Source: Stramonita haemastoma (Eukaryota; Mollusca; Gastropoda; Neogastropoda; Muricidae). From it: a stretch of DNA of 64,000 nucleotides. The translations under genes were made by a program, and so were the position numbers. The first letter of the stretch is position 1. Each line of letters begins with the position of its first letter. This document shows, in pieces, positions 11,106 through 23,499 of the stretch. Below the pieces are notes generated by a model. The model was not told where the DNA came from, did not search any database, and saw only the letters and a list, made by a program, of their open reading frames with translations. The DNA lies in the NCBI GenBank assembly GCA_030674155.1, contig CM060342.1, positions 8,351,975 to 8,415,974 on the forward strand. The letters are read 5' to 3'.

Positions 11106-11414
11106 GCACGAATTTGACCTAGTTTTGTGTGTGTTGTGTGTGTGTGGTTTCCGTCTCTTCTAGACTGCACACATAGATAATTGTTACAGATAAGCCTGAA
11201 CTAATCAACATTGCCATGATTTTTGGAGACAACAGACATATAAAGGAGAGGAGATAGCAGGAGATAAAGCAGCAGTCGTTTGAAGGATTATGGTTTGCTG
11301 CCCACACTGCCGAACAGATTGTGGTTCTTAGTGGACTGACTTCATTCCTTGGACCTTTGGAGCAAAGACAGTGCTGTGCTGTGCTGCCAACCTGGTGGGA
11401 CTACTGTTTACACA

Positions 11415-11480
11415 CGCATGTACGCACACACGTACGCACGCACGCACGCGCGCGCGCGCGCGCGCAGCCCACCACACACA

Positions 11481-11526
<46 letters not shown>
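11415..11526 (+). repeat. ACGC/CG/CA compound microsatellite
   Basis: Includes CGCGCGCGCGCGCGCGC at about 11448-11465, a Z-DNA-prone run. Confidence 0.95.
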
Positions 11527-11529
11527 GAC

Positions 11530-12590
11530 ACAGATTGCTCCCCTATAGCCTAAAACAGATTGTTTCTCTGGCTCTCAGATGGAAATTGAACTGTTTTAAG
11601 ACTAAGTATGTTTGATATGTTTTTGCTTTTTTTGTTTTGTTTTGTTTTGTTTTGTTTTGCTTATGTGGTCACAGCAAAACTGTTGATCATATATGCTTAA
11701 AGACTACATACCTACTCTTGCCTCATTATTGTCATCCACAATCTCACTGATCGTTTATTGATTTTTTTTCAAATCGTTATTGCATAGTCCAGTTGGTTCC
11801 TTATTATGATTATTAAGACTTTAAAGACATTATGTTTCAGTGGAATAGATGTCCTTTTCTTTGTTATTGTTAGATACAGGGTTTTTACAGTTCACTTGTT
11901 AGATCTGGTCACCAAAGTGATTTTTTAAAAAATTATTTATCTGAATTGTTGTTATTGTTGTCTGTTGTACTTAAGTATTATTCAGTAGTTGCATATTGTT
12001 GCATTCATGTACATGAGTCATCTGATTTCCATTTACTTGTCCACCGTATTTAAAATATGTACGTCTCTACCTCAACACAATGGTTCGGACTCCTCCTCGA
12101 CCCCCCCCCCCCCCCCCTCCCCAACACCCTCCTTTGTCTGTCTAATATCACAATTTGTGAAGAGTCTTTAAATGAAATCGAAAACACACACACACACGTC
12201 GCGAAAACACAGTACAGGTTAAAAAACAACAACAACAACAAAACAAGCAAACAAAAAACTGACAGCAAAGAATTTTTTTTTTTTTAATTGAGATCAGATT
12301 TTCAGAATTTCCTGTCATCAGCTACGATGTGATAGAATCACATATGTACGCTTGGGAGTACTGAATAGAGCAAAGAATATAGTTATATACAAATCATGTA
12401 GTTCAAAGAGAGAAAGTAAACAGCAGCAGCAGCAGTAGTAACAACAGTCCTCTTGTCCAAGATGGGGGGGGGGGGGGGGGGGGGACACAATGGATGCGAC
12501 AATTTAACCTACTCCAGGATGATGTATCTTCAGCCTTTTTCAGCAACAGCGCCATGCCAAGGCTGTATGTAATCTTTGATGTTCTGCATC
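11530..12590. other. AT-rich DNA without a recognised gene
   Basis: Contains (TTTTG)n at 11636, a poly-C run at 12103, an AC run at 12184 and a poly-G run at 12463. No ORF with protein-like composition. Confidence 0.5.
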
Positions 12591-12890
12591 CATCAGTTCT
12601 TCATCTGTCTGCCCCTACATCTTCCTCCCTTAATTCAAGTGTCCCTGAAGGGTAGTTTCGGGAAGAGAGCCGTGACGCGTGACGTGGCCAAACCACGCCA
12701 GCTTCCTCCACTTGAAAAACCGCCATAAGGGGTTCCCATGGCCCAGCTTGCAAAGATAACCTCTTGCCACTCTGACTTGTTGAGTTAGGTTTAGTCCTGC
12801 TTGGAGATAAGAGACGCCTTTTCAATCATTTCATTTCAGAGGCTCGGATTTTTTTCAACCAGTTTTGCATTCAAGATCCAGCTTTCAAAC
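12590..12890 (-). mobile_element. non-LTR retrotransposon 3' fragment
   Basis: A degenerate relative of the element at 5.8-6.7 kb: the minus strand encodes a broken WFGHVTRH-like segment followed by basic residues near 12610-12690. Upstream words resemble the loop before it. Multiple frameshifts. Confidence 0.6.
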
Positions 12891-12899
12891 CCATACAGG

Positions 12900-13200
12900 T
12901 AAGGTAAAGGTAATGGTGTCCCATAACCTATGTGGTCGTAAGGGAGCGAGGCATCAGAGACCTCAGTTTCTCTAGGGGTCAGCATATTGAAGGCGGCGCC
13001 CATCTCCTCTCCCTCGCTCCTTTACCTTCCCAGATCCTAAAGAGGGCAGGTACTCATTTACAGCTGGGTGGACATGGGGACTGTACTTAATTAAGCCAAG
13101 GCGCGCAAACGGTCACCCATCCACTTGGTAACCACGCTCAATTGCTGCTTAACCTTAGCTTGGGAAAGGCGAGTGCTCTGACCACTGAGCTATCCCGTAC
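12900..13200 (-). mobile_element. SINE-C copy, full length
   Basis: Close to the 9.8 kb copy. Its head end is followed by a TATC microsatellite and the LINE fragment at 13.3 kb. Confidence 0.85.
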
Positions 13201-13229
13201 CCTGTGCAGCAGTAGGCATATAGAAATGA

Positions 13230-13232
13230 CTA

Positions 13233-13303
<71 letters not shown>
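13230..13303 (+). repeat. (ATCT)n microsatellite
   Basis: About 18 clean tetranucleotides. Confidence 0.97.
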
Positions 13304-13329
13304 TCCGTAGCTGACGACCGTGGGGGCAC

Positions 13330-13520
13330 CCTGAAGACTTGATAACCAGCTCCATCCATTCCTCTCTCTGTTCTGCCTTTCTCAAGTTTTGTCGAGTTCT
13401 AGGCCTGTCCATTCGCTGATGTTGTCATCCCATCTCTTCCTTGGTCTGCCTCTTTTTCTTCTTCCTTGGACAGTGCCTTGCAGTATTGTTTTTGCTAGTC
13501 CTTTTGATCTTAACTTTAAT
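13330..13520 (-). mobile_element. non-LTR retrotransposon 3' fragment
   Basis: The minus strand reads LAKTILQGTVQGRRKRGRPR followed by a WDDN-like word, the same C-terminal motif as at 5.9-6.0 kb. It lies 3' of a TATC microsatellite. Confidence 0.65.
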
Positions 13521-13744
13521 TTTGTTGGGAAGTTGATCTCTCTGCTTTTTCAGTTCCTGGTCAAGTTTGCCATCGCTGAGGTTACAAGGGCTGGGCCAGT
13601 CTGATCTTAACTTCAGCTGAAGCGGGGGAAAAAAGACAGTGAGACGTCAGTGTGACGTTTACGTCACACAAAAACATGACGTCATAAATAGAAAAAGTTC
13701 TGGTTTGTAGGCTGACACAAATCAAAGTTGTTTAAAGTTAACTC

Positions 13745-14003
13745 TTCAGGCCGGTGCTTATCCCGGTTTCTGTGGCGTTAAGCGACTGAGAGTCATAGAC
13801 TCCCCCCTGGATAGGACGCCAGTCTATCGCAGGGTTAACCCCCAACACAAGGTTGGTACCCCTTTTACACCTGGGTGGGGTGAGAAAATAGCCGTAAAGT
13901 GCCTTTTCCAAGGGCACAACGCCATAGCCGAAAGCTGGGATCGAACCCGCAACCTTTAGATTACGAGTCCAACGCCCTAACCACTAGACTACAGCGGCGG
14001 CTA
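13745..14003 (-). mobile_element. SINE-B copy (tRNA-derived)
   Basis: SINE-B sense: GCCGCCGCTGTAGTCTAGTGGTTAGGGCGTTGG head with B box GGTTCGATCCC, then GGCGTTGTGCCCTTGGAAAAGG, CACCTGGGTG, GCGATAGACTGGCG and TCGCTTAACGCCACAGAAACC. This copy is close to the others. Confidence 0.85.
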
Positions 14004-14282
14004 AATCAAAGTTGAGTGGTGAGCAATCAAAATGACAGCTTATTTTGAAGATATGGATATTTTAAGGAATAATATTACATTTGATAACAATAATCGAACA
14101 AAAGTATCTAGGCCTGCTCCTAAAAAAGGACAAGAACAAAAACAAATAAGAAGATGCAGATTCCAGGTAACCATGAAAAAATGTATGTCGACTATTACTA
14201 TCGTGGTCGGTCTAGCACTTCAGGGATGGAAGGATGAATGCAGAGGGTTGTTTTATGTTCATTTGAAATGAAAATTAAAAAA

Positions 14283-14411
14283 TTCGCTGTACATCATCAA
14301 CTTAATGATTTTCAAAAATATCCAGACAGTAAAGTGACAATAAAAATTCGCTGTACGTCATCAATTTAATGATTTTCAGACAGTGAACTGACAGTAAAAA
14401 TCCTCTGAAAA

Positions 14412-14412
<1 letters not shown>
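14283..14412 (+). repeat. short-unit satellite, left block
   Basis: Units of about 60-70 bp with ATCATCAACTTAATGATTTTCA and ATCCAGACAGTAAAGTGACA. Confidence 0.7.
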
Positions 14413-14935
<523 letters not shown>

Positions 14936-14944
14936 AAACAAAAC

Positions 14945-15140
14945 AAACCTCTGAACATCATCAACTTAGTGATTTTCAGAAATGTCCAGACAGTGAAACA
15001 AAAAATCCTCAGTACACCAACTTCCCGATTTTCAAAAATATCTAGACAGTGAAACAATTGAAAAAATCCTCTTTATTAATTAAGTCATCACCTTAGTGAT
15101 TTTCAAAAATATCCAGACAGTAAAGTGACACTAAAATAAA
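14945..15140 (+). repeat. short-unit satellite, right block
   Basis: The same units as 14283-14412 on the other side of the LINE copy, suggesting that the LINE inserted into a satellite patch. Confidence 0.7.
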
Positions 15141-15407
15141 ACCTCTTTATTATTATTTTTTTTAATGGTTTTTGAATTGGTAACAAAGCGTCCCAGTGCT
15201 GTGAACAAAGCGCCTTGATTTGTGTGCTCTACAAGATTCAGAGCTATATAAATCCCATATAATTCTTATTTGTCTACCCTATCCTAAAAGTCTGATATAC
15301 ACAGGCGGCTGCATACTGTGCACTCCAAGGAGTGCAACGCAGTGTTGGTTCTGGCCTCGATTATTGCTTTACGCTTTCCCACTTGCATGCTTTTTAAAAA
15401 AATTTAA

Positions 15408-15409
15408 AA

Positions 15410-15473
<64 letters not shown>
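15408..15473 (+). repeat. (ATT)n microsatellite
   Basis: About 22 triplets. Confidence 0.97.
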
Positions 15474-15474
15474 T

Positions 15475-15700
15475 AGTTTCTGTTCCCCTGCAAACAACTT
15501 GACTCCATTCAGCCCTGTTTATGATCGTGATTCCCCATTGTTTTTCATCACTGTTACAATTTTTTTGCGGATAGATTTTCAGGGTGTCTTTGTAGCAAAG
15601 CTTTGGTTGTCTTCTTGGTGAATGGTCTTCAATCAGCTCACCGTAGAAGATCTGCTTTGGTACAGGTCTGTTATCTGGCATGCCTACGAGATGTACACAG
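15475..15700 (-). mobile_element. LINE C-terminal fragment of another family
   Basis: The minus strand encodes MPDNRPVPKQIFYGELIEDH and QPKLCYKDTLK, the well-known PKQIFYGEL/RYKDTLK terminal motif of a LINE ORF2, then degenerates. It is truncated at its downstream end by an ATT microsatellite. Confidence 0.75.
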
Positions 15701-15724
15701 CCGAACCCAAGAAATAGGCTGTAG

Positions 15725-16140
15725 AGATATTTATTTTGAAAAGATTACGATTAAATGCCTGGAACACAAAATGCTTCCAAAAAATGTGGCATGCTCATGT
15801 TCTTATTCTATTACAGTCCATCATCTACTTTTTGATCGTCCTGTTCTTTCAGACTTGTATGTATGAAGAAGGAAATGGATACGAGTTCAAAATATGGGAA
15901 TGTTAAGAACGTATTTTATGATTCTCAGCCATGTTTAACATCAGTTACTGGAGTTGTTTATCATTCCACAGTGGGAAGGCTACTGTAGTCCTCCCTAGGA
16001 CACTGCATACTCCTCAATGTAATTATTTTTTAGGAAAAAGTAGTGAGGAAATGTAATTATTTTGATTTTGGGAGGGGGGGGGGGGGGTATTAGGAAAATG
16101 TGCCTGTCCAAATCACCTGGAAGTGAATTGTCATTAAACC
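15725..16140 (+). mobile_element. LINE 3' end with HLLFDCP-type knuckle, copy 2
   Basis: A diverged copy of the 14.4 kb element: LKRLRLNAWN- and VHHLLFDRP-like words in shifting frames, the same GGCTACTGTAG end of coding sequence and the same CATTAAAC end of the non-coding tail, with poly-G in the middle. Confidence 0.65.
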
Positions 16141-16159
16141 AACGAGGGAAGAAAAAGGA

Positions 16160-16400
16160 GAGACCTATTCTGCCTTTCAAGAGAGTAGACCAATATTTTG
16201 TGCCAGTAAGAGTAGATGATCAAAACACAAAACAAAATAAATAAAAAAACCACCAAATAAAACAACAGAAAAGTCGCTTAAAAAAAAAAAGTCGCATGCA
16301 CACGGACATTGGTGTCGTGTGTAAACGCTACCTGAATGCTGGGCAAAAATGGCTGCATACACACACAAATCTCACCATCATCGAACCTTGGAAGGGAAAC
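16160..16400 (+). mobile_element. SINE-A partial with alternative tail
   Basis: CCAATATTTTGTGCCAGTAAG body, then GTGTCGTGTGTAAACGC and a CATACACACACAAATCTCACC tail; head missing. It lies about 300 bp upstream of the SLC6 start. Confidence 0.65.
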
Positions 16401-16539
16401 AGAATATGTAATTCCTTCCAAGAAAACTGAGCCAACATCTTTGCAGCCTTGTCGCGCACGTGACAAAAGTATCACATTCCGGCGCCTGTGTCACTGGAAT
16501 TGCAGACGACCACGCAAGCGCACTGTAGGCTAACCTAAA

Positions 16540-16611
16540 CAAAGTTACAGAACAAACGGAACCGTCCTTGTGTCCTTGCGTAAAATGTTGCAGAACAACA
16601 GAATGCTAACC
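16540..16611 (+). other. possible 5' UTR exon end of the SLC6 gene
   Basis: A strong donor (GTAAGTAT) begins at 16612 and a CAG acceptor ends at 16711, defining a possible 100-bp intron just before the first coding exon. If it is used, the SLC6 frame read back into this exon meets TAA at 16581-16583 with no earlier in-frame ATG, which supports ATG 16717 as the start. The left end given here is arbitrary. No promoter element could be assigned. Confidence 0.35.
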
Positions 16612-16716
16612 GTAAGTATAGTTGCGCAAGAGATCTGTGTAGGCCCTAGTCTCGCCAAGTTGTGTGACATTTTCCGATGAATTTGCTTTTGGTTTGATGT
16701 AGCCTCCACAGACAAG

Positions 16717-16843
16717 ATGGAGCACGGGGAAGAGCGGGAGAACTGGAGCAAAAGGGCCGAATACTTGCTGGCCATCATCGGTTATGCCGTCGGTCTGGGG
16801 AACGTCTGGCGGTTTCCTTACCTGTGCTTCAGAAGCGGAGGAG
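16717..16843 (+). CDS. SLC6 coding exon 1 (N-terminus and TM1)
   Basis: Encodes residues 1-42 plus the first base of codon 43. It has a short acidic N-terminus and then TM1 with the unwound GYAVGLGN motif that binds Na+ and substrate. Arg32 of the WRF motif (cytoplasmic gate) is present. The donor is GTTGGT at 16844. Confidence 0.93.
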
Positions 16844-18531
16844 GTTGGTGATACATCGATATTTTTTGTTGATTTTTTGTGTGTGTTTATGGAAGGGGGG
16901 GGGGGGGGGGGGGTGCTGTTTCTTTAACGGTCAACTTCCGGTCTTGCTGTACCAACAACTTTCGATTTCTCCACACCTGATCAAATAGATTTTCGATAGG
17001 TGGATGGGTGGTCTAGAGGTAACGTAACTTGGAAAAGAAAGTGAAAAGTCATGGTGGGAAGTGTGGGGCTGGTTCGATTTGGGCCCCAAACTCTTCCCCC
17101 AACCATTAATAGTGGCCTGGGTGCTAGGCTTTTGGATGAGATGTAAACCAAGGTCTTGTGTGTTACACATAATTATTTAGCCCAAGTAAATGAACCCTTG
17201 GCAACAAACGGATCTGTCACTGGTAAAATTCCTTAGAAAAAAAACAACACACTCTTGTGTGCAATGTGCTCTCCTTATCTTTTTTTTTCATTTTACAGGG
17301 TTCACGCTAGGATTTTTTAAAACCGGTACTGCGAGTTGCCATTTCAGAGATATCTTGACCAACTCCCCCAAAATCGGTCCCCAGAAAATAAAATCCCGTA
17401 CGTACTGTGAACAAAATGAAACTATTCAGTGAAGGGGTGGGGGAGGGGGGATTGTTCGGCAACAAAACTAAATCTAAATCGAACGGAAAATCTCTCAGAC
17501 TTTGATTGCCGTGCTGCTGCACTCGCCTCTTGGGCAGAAGCTACGCAGGAAATAGGATTTTTTTCTAGCGCCTGTGCCACTGTCTGTGTCAGTCTGTTGT
17601 TTTGCATGACATTCCTGTGACTTGTATTCTTCTTTCTTGTTTCTATGCTTAGCGCTCATCTAGATCTTTGTTCAATTTAGATTTTGTTTTCGACTCTTCT
17701 CTCTCAAAGCAACGCGCAAATTCATAGTCATAGACCGTCCACTTTTGGCTTTTCGTAAGAGCAGGCCATTGTGTGCGGGTGGGAACAGATGACATTTACA
17801 AAACTGCATACACACGGGGACTGGATGTAAAAAAGCACAGGAGTGCTAATTCCATTATCCTTGATATAAAAAGATTAAAAGAATAAATAAATCTAGGCCC
17901 CATTTACTCATTGTGAATGGAAGTCACTGTCATGCCGAAGAGCGCGAAGCTCTATTCTTTCACAGTAAAGCTTGCTGTTCTGCATGCTAGGCTAATGAGG
18001 CTGGCGCCAAAGATGTTCTTCGGAAGGGGTGGAAAAGGGTAGGTGTGTAAGCACAGTACAGGCACATGATAGACTGTCAGAAAATGTCACTTCAGACTTT
18101 TTTTTTTTTAGACGGAAATCTAATCGGTCACAGGCAAACAGAATCGGTACGCGGTACCGGCTGCTTCGAAAATTTTCGGTATTCCCTGTTTACAATCGGT
18201 AAAATACCGACAATTACCGGTTATCGCAAACCCTGTTTTAATGGGTTTTTTTTTTTCCAAATAGGTTAGAAAATATAGAAACTGGAAAAAAATATCACAC
18301 ACACCACACACACAACCACGGGATATAGCCTAGTGGTCAGAACAGGCCCCGTGTGCGAATGCACGCAGAACATCTTGCGCACACATTAAATCATGTTCTG
18401 CTATTTGTAAGAGGAGGCCATTGTATGCCGGTGGGAACAGATGACAAAGATTTACAAAACTGCATACACCCGGGAACTGGGTGTAAAAAAGCACATGAGT
18501 GCTTATTCCATTATCCTCGATATAAAAGAAT

Positions 18532-18616
<85 letters not shown>

Positions 18617-19493
18617 CACACACACACACAAACCAAACAAAAACCAACCAAAAGCAAAAAAAACAACAACCAAACACGGCGTACTTTCACACTCACTGTG
18701 ATTCCTAGGAAGAAAGCCCGTCAGAGTGCATATATTCAAGGGCGACTTCTGAGCATATTAAGCTGAGAAACTACACACACACAGCAACAACGACAATTTG
18801 CGAAGATTTAAAGACAGCGATGTTGACAGCTGTGATGGTGTGTGTGTTTTCAGGGGCGTTCCTGATCCCATTCTTCATCATGCTGGTGCTGTGTGGTATC
18901 CCTCTGGCCTACATGGAAATGGCCGTTGGGCAGTTCACACGCCGGGGGCCCATCGGTGCCCTGGGGAAACTCTGCCCCTTCTTCAAAGGTAGGTTATGGG
19001 ATGCTGGTTTGGGATGTGTGTGTGTGTGTGTGGGGGGGGAGGGGGTTGGAGGGGGGGGGGGGGGGGAGGTTGAAAGGTGGGGGGAGAGGTTGGAGGGTGG
19101 GAGATGTATTTTGTGTGTAATATGTGTGGGGATGTATTTGTTATATTTGTGTTTAATATGTGTGATATTTGTGGGGATGTATTTGTGTGTGTAGTATGTG
19201 TGGGGATGTATTTGTTTTTAATATGTGTGGGGATATATTTGTGTGTAGTATGTGTGTAATATGTGTGGGGATGTATTTGTGTGTGATATGTGTGGGGATG
19301 TATTTGTGTGAAATAGGTGTATTATATAGGAGAGTATGTGGGAGGGAGGGGGGGAGGTATGTGTGATTGTAGACGTACATATCGCATACATGGGTAAATC
19401 AAAATCAAATGCGTACTATGTGTGTTAATCTTCACCTTTTGATAAAGTGGATTTTTTTTTCTGCCTTGTTCCTCTACTGAGCTCTGAGGTTCA

Positions 19494-19568
<75 letters not shown>

Positions 19569-21885
19569 ATGAATGCATGTATATGATGCATGTATCAATG
19601 CATGTATATGATTTTTTAAATATTTTTTTTGGATGGATGGCTTGATGGGAAAAAAAAAGCAATTGTACTGCTTATTCAAATGTACCATCTGGAAATAAAA
19701 GTTTGACTTGACTTGACTTGACTTAAAAAAGCAATTGTACTGCTTATTCAATGTACCATCTGGACATAAAAGTTTGACTTGACTTGACTTGACTTGACTG
19801 GAATCTGTTGCAGGGGCGGGTCTGGCCACGGTGGTGATCTCCTTCCTGTTCACCACCTACTACGTCATCATCATCACCTGGTCCTTCTTCTACATGTTCT
19901 CCACCTTCCAGACCCACCTGCCCTGGATCGGCTGTCACCACTCCTGGAGCTCCCCGCAGTGCTGGCACAACGGCACCAATGCCACCCACCCCCCCAACGA
20001 CTCGCGCTCCCCCACCGAAGATTTCTACCTGTAAAGAGTTCTCGTCTTTGTCTTTTTTTTCTTTTCTTTTTTTAATCCATGATTTTTTGGTCTTTTTTCT
20101 TTTCTTTTTTTAATCCGTGATTTTTTGTCTTTTTTTTTTTTTTTTAAATTTTAAATCCGTGATTTTTTTTTTGGGGGGGGGGGTGTTGATGGTGGTGGTG
20201 GGGGTTGAGGTATAGTTTGTTTTGTTTAACCCTCTTAGTCCCGAACCTGGATTTTCTAGGATTGAATAATTGCACCCCCCCCCCCCCCCTCCCACTTCCC
20301 TGATTCCGTAACCGGAATTTGCTGGGATTTACACATAGTAGATTTTTCATCATGCAGCGACCATGAATAATTGCTACCACATGTCAAAGCTTTATCTCCC
20401 ACTGAAGATTTCTACCTGTAAACAGTTCTCGTCTTTGGGTTTTTTAAAAATATTTTTTAACCCTTTTAGTCCCAAACCTGGATTTGCCGGGATTGAATAA
20501 TTGCCTCCCCCCCTGAATCCCGAACCTGGATTTGCCGGGATTTACACACAGTAGATTTCCATCACGCAGCGACCATGAATAATTGCTACCACATGTCAAA
20601 GCTCTATCCCCCACCGAAGATTTCTACCTGTAAATAATTATCATTCTTTATTGTCTTTTTAAAAATGTTAATTTTATCTTTGAATTTTTTTTTAGGGGTT
20701 ATTTGTGGGTGACCATTTGCACGCTTGGCTTCAGTATAGTCCCCCCCCCTTCCCCAGTTCACCCAGCTGTAAATGGGTACCTGCCCTCTTTAGGGTCATG
20801 GAAGGTAAAGCAGCGAGGGAGAGGAGATGGGCGCCACCCTCAATATGCTGGCCTCTAAAGAAGGTGAGATCTTTGATGCCTCGCTCTCCTACAACCACAA
20901 AGGTTATGGGACACCTTTACCTTTTTTTTTTTTCACCTTGTTTTGGCAGTTTTGGTTTCTTCACACTTAAAATCATGTTCCAAAGTATCAGAGCCCAATT
21001 CAGCTTATAAAGCTTAAAAGCGCTGTTGCTAAGGTCTTCTTATCAAGACACAAGGTACACAGTTCAAGAAACTTTCAAACCCAAATATCTCAAAATGGCT
21101 GCCTCACCACTTTGTGAATTCAAACTTCTGTAACTTTCCTTTCAGTCAAGCTACAGCAAAAACAAGTACATCATTGTAAAGTTGAATGAATGAACTTTCT
21201 CACTGTATCAAAATCTGAAGAGTGATAAAAAGGCACTTGATGTAGCTTTTGTGAAAGTGCATCACATATGATACAATACAGTACAACCCCATTTGGGCCC
21301 AAAACTTTTCCCCCCATCCATTAGACCATGAGTGGTGATCTGGGCGCTAGTCCTTCGGATGAGACGAAAAAACCGAGGTCCCGTGTGTTACACATCTTTA
21401 TTTGGCGCACGTAAAAGAACCCACGGCAAGAAGGGGGTTGTCCCTGGCAAAAGTCTGTAGAAAAAAGCCACTCTGATAGGGAAAGAAATACAGATGCAGA
21501 CAGGAAAAAAAAGAAGAAAAAAAATATTGGGTAGGCGCTGCACTTGTGGCGACATGCTCTCCCTGGGAAGAGCAGCCCAAATTTCATGCAGAGAAATCTG
21601 CTGTGACATAAAGTGGTATAAAATAGAAAAAAAAAAAAAATTAAAATCCAGCACAATTCAATCCACTCCACTGTTTGTTGTGTGTTTTCAGGGAGCGGGT
21701 GTTGGAGAGGTCAGAGGGCATTGAGGATCAGGGGTCCATACGCTGGGAGCTGCTGGGCATCCTGCTCTTCTCCTGGGTCATCATCTACTTCTGCATCTGG
21801 AAGGGGCCCAAGTCCACTGGCAAGGTACACACATACACATTTAGTTACCTATCTATTATGTCCACAAAGCTGAAACTTGCTCCTT

Positions 21886-21979
<94 letters not shown>

Positions 21980-23222
21980 CAGTGTTGTGGTGGTGTTGTT
22001 GTCAGTGTTGTTGTTGTCAGTGTTGTCGTTGTCAGTGTTGTTGTCATTGTCAATGTTTTGGTGTTGTTGTCAGTGTCACTGTTGTTGTTGATGTTGTTGT
22101 CAGTGTTACTGTTGTTGTTGATGTTGTCAGTGATGTTGTTATTCTCACTGATGTTGTTGTTGCTGCAGGTGGTGTATTTCACGGCCACCTTTCCCTACGT
22201 GGTGCTGACCATTCTGCTGGTGCGAGGCCTGACACTGCCCGGGTCAGAGCTGGGCGTGGATTACTTCATCAAGCCCAAGTGGGAACTCCTCCTGGATGCC
22301 AAGGTAACAATGCACAACATCTTGCGCACACGTTAAAACCCCGCCCGTTCCGCCATTCAGAAGAGCAGGCCATCGTGTACCGGTAGGAGCGGATGACAAA
22401 ATTATATTTAAAAAAAACCAGCATGCACATAGGTGTCGTGTTTAGACACCATCCCTGAGGGGGGAAAGAAAATAATGGGTAGGCGCTGCACTTGTGGCGA
22501 TGCGCTCTCCCCGGGGAAGGAGAGCAGCCCGAATTTCACCGCAGAGAAATCTGCTGTGACCTAATGTGGTGTAAAATAAAATATTAAAAAACGCATGGCT
22601 GCCATGTCATTGAAAGACATATTCCTTTTTCTTTTCTTTTTTTTTCTTCCTTAGCTTAGAGCTCTGAGGTTCACCAATGGTGAGAGATTTTTGTGTATGC
22701 GACAGTTTTTGCCCATCATCAAGGTAGCTGTATTTCGACTTCAGGGATGATTTCTAAACACAATACCAGTGTTTATCCATTTTAAAAAATATATTTTTCA
22801 TCACCATCCATTCTTAGCGGCACAAACGGCCTACTCTACGAAAGGCGGAGTAGGTTTCAACGTGTGCGCAAGATGTTATGTGTGCATTCACACTGGAGTT
22901 TGGTTTATAGTCTCATCCAAAAGGACTTGAAGTGGAATCAGCACTGATGTTAACTCCAGGTGAAAAATCCGTTTGAACAGGTGTCTCGGTGGCGGCTCAA
23001 ACCCAGCCCTTCAGATTATATGGGCAATGCTCTAACCGCCAAGCTGTCCTGTCTCCAGTTTGGTTGGAGGTGGGTGTGTATTTGCTGCAGGTGTAGAGAG
23101 GTATTGCCCTAATCGGTGTGTATTTTATTTATTATTGTTTATTTATTCTTTTATATCAAGGATAGTGGAATAAGCACTCATGTGGGTTTTTTTTATATCC
23201 ATCTATCTCCTTTTATATTGAG

Positions 23223-23254
<32 letters not shown>

Positions 23255-23430
23255 TTTATTTTCAGAAGGTGAAGGAGTAAGCATGACAATTGCTTTTTTA
23301 CATCCAGCCTTCTATAATGATACAAACTAGTAAAAGCAAACTAATAACAAGAAAATGGAGAAAAAACACACAAAAAACATAGCATAATTCTGTTTGTAAC
23401 AACCAATTATGTAACTTAATACTTCATAGC

Positions 23431-23499
<69 letters not shown>

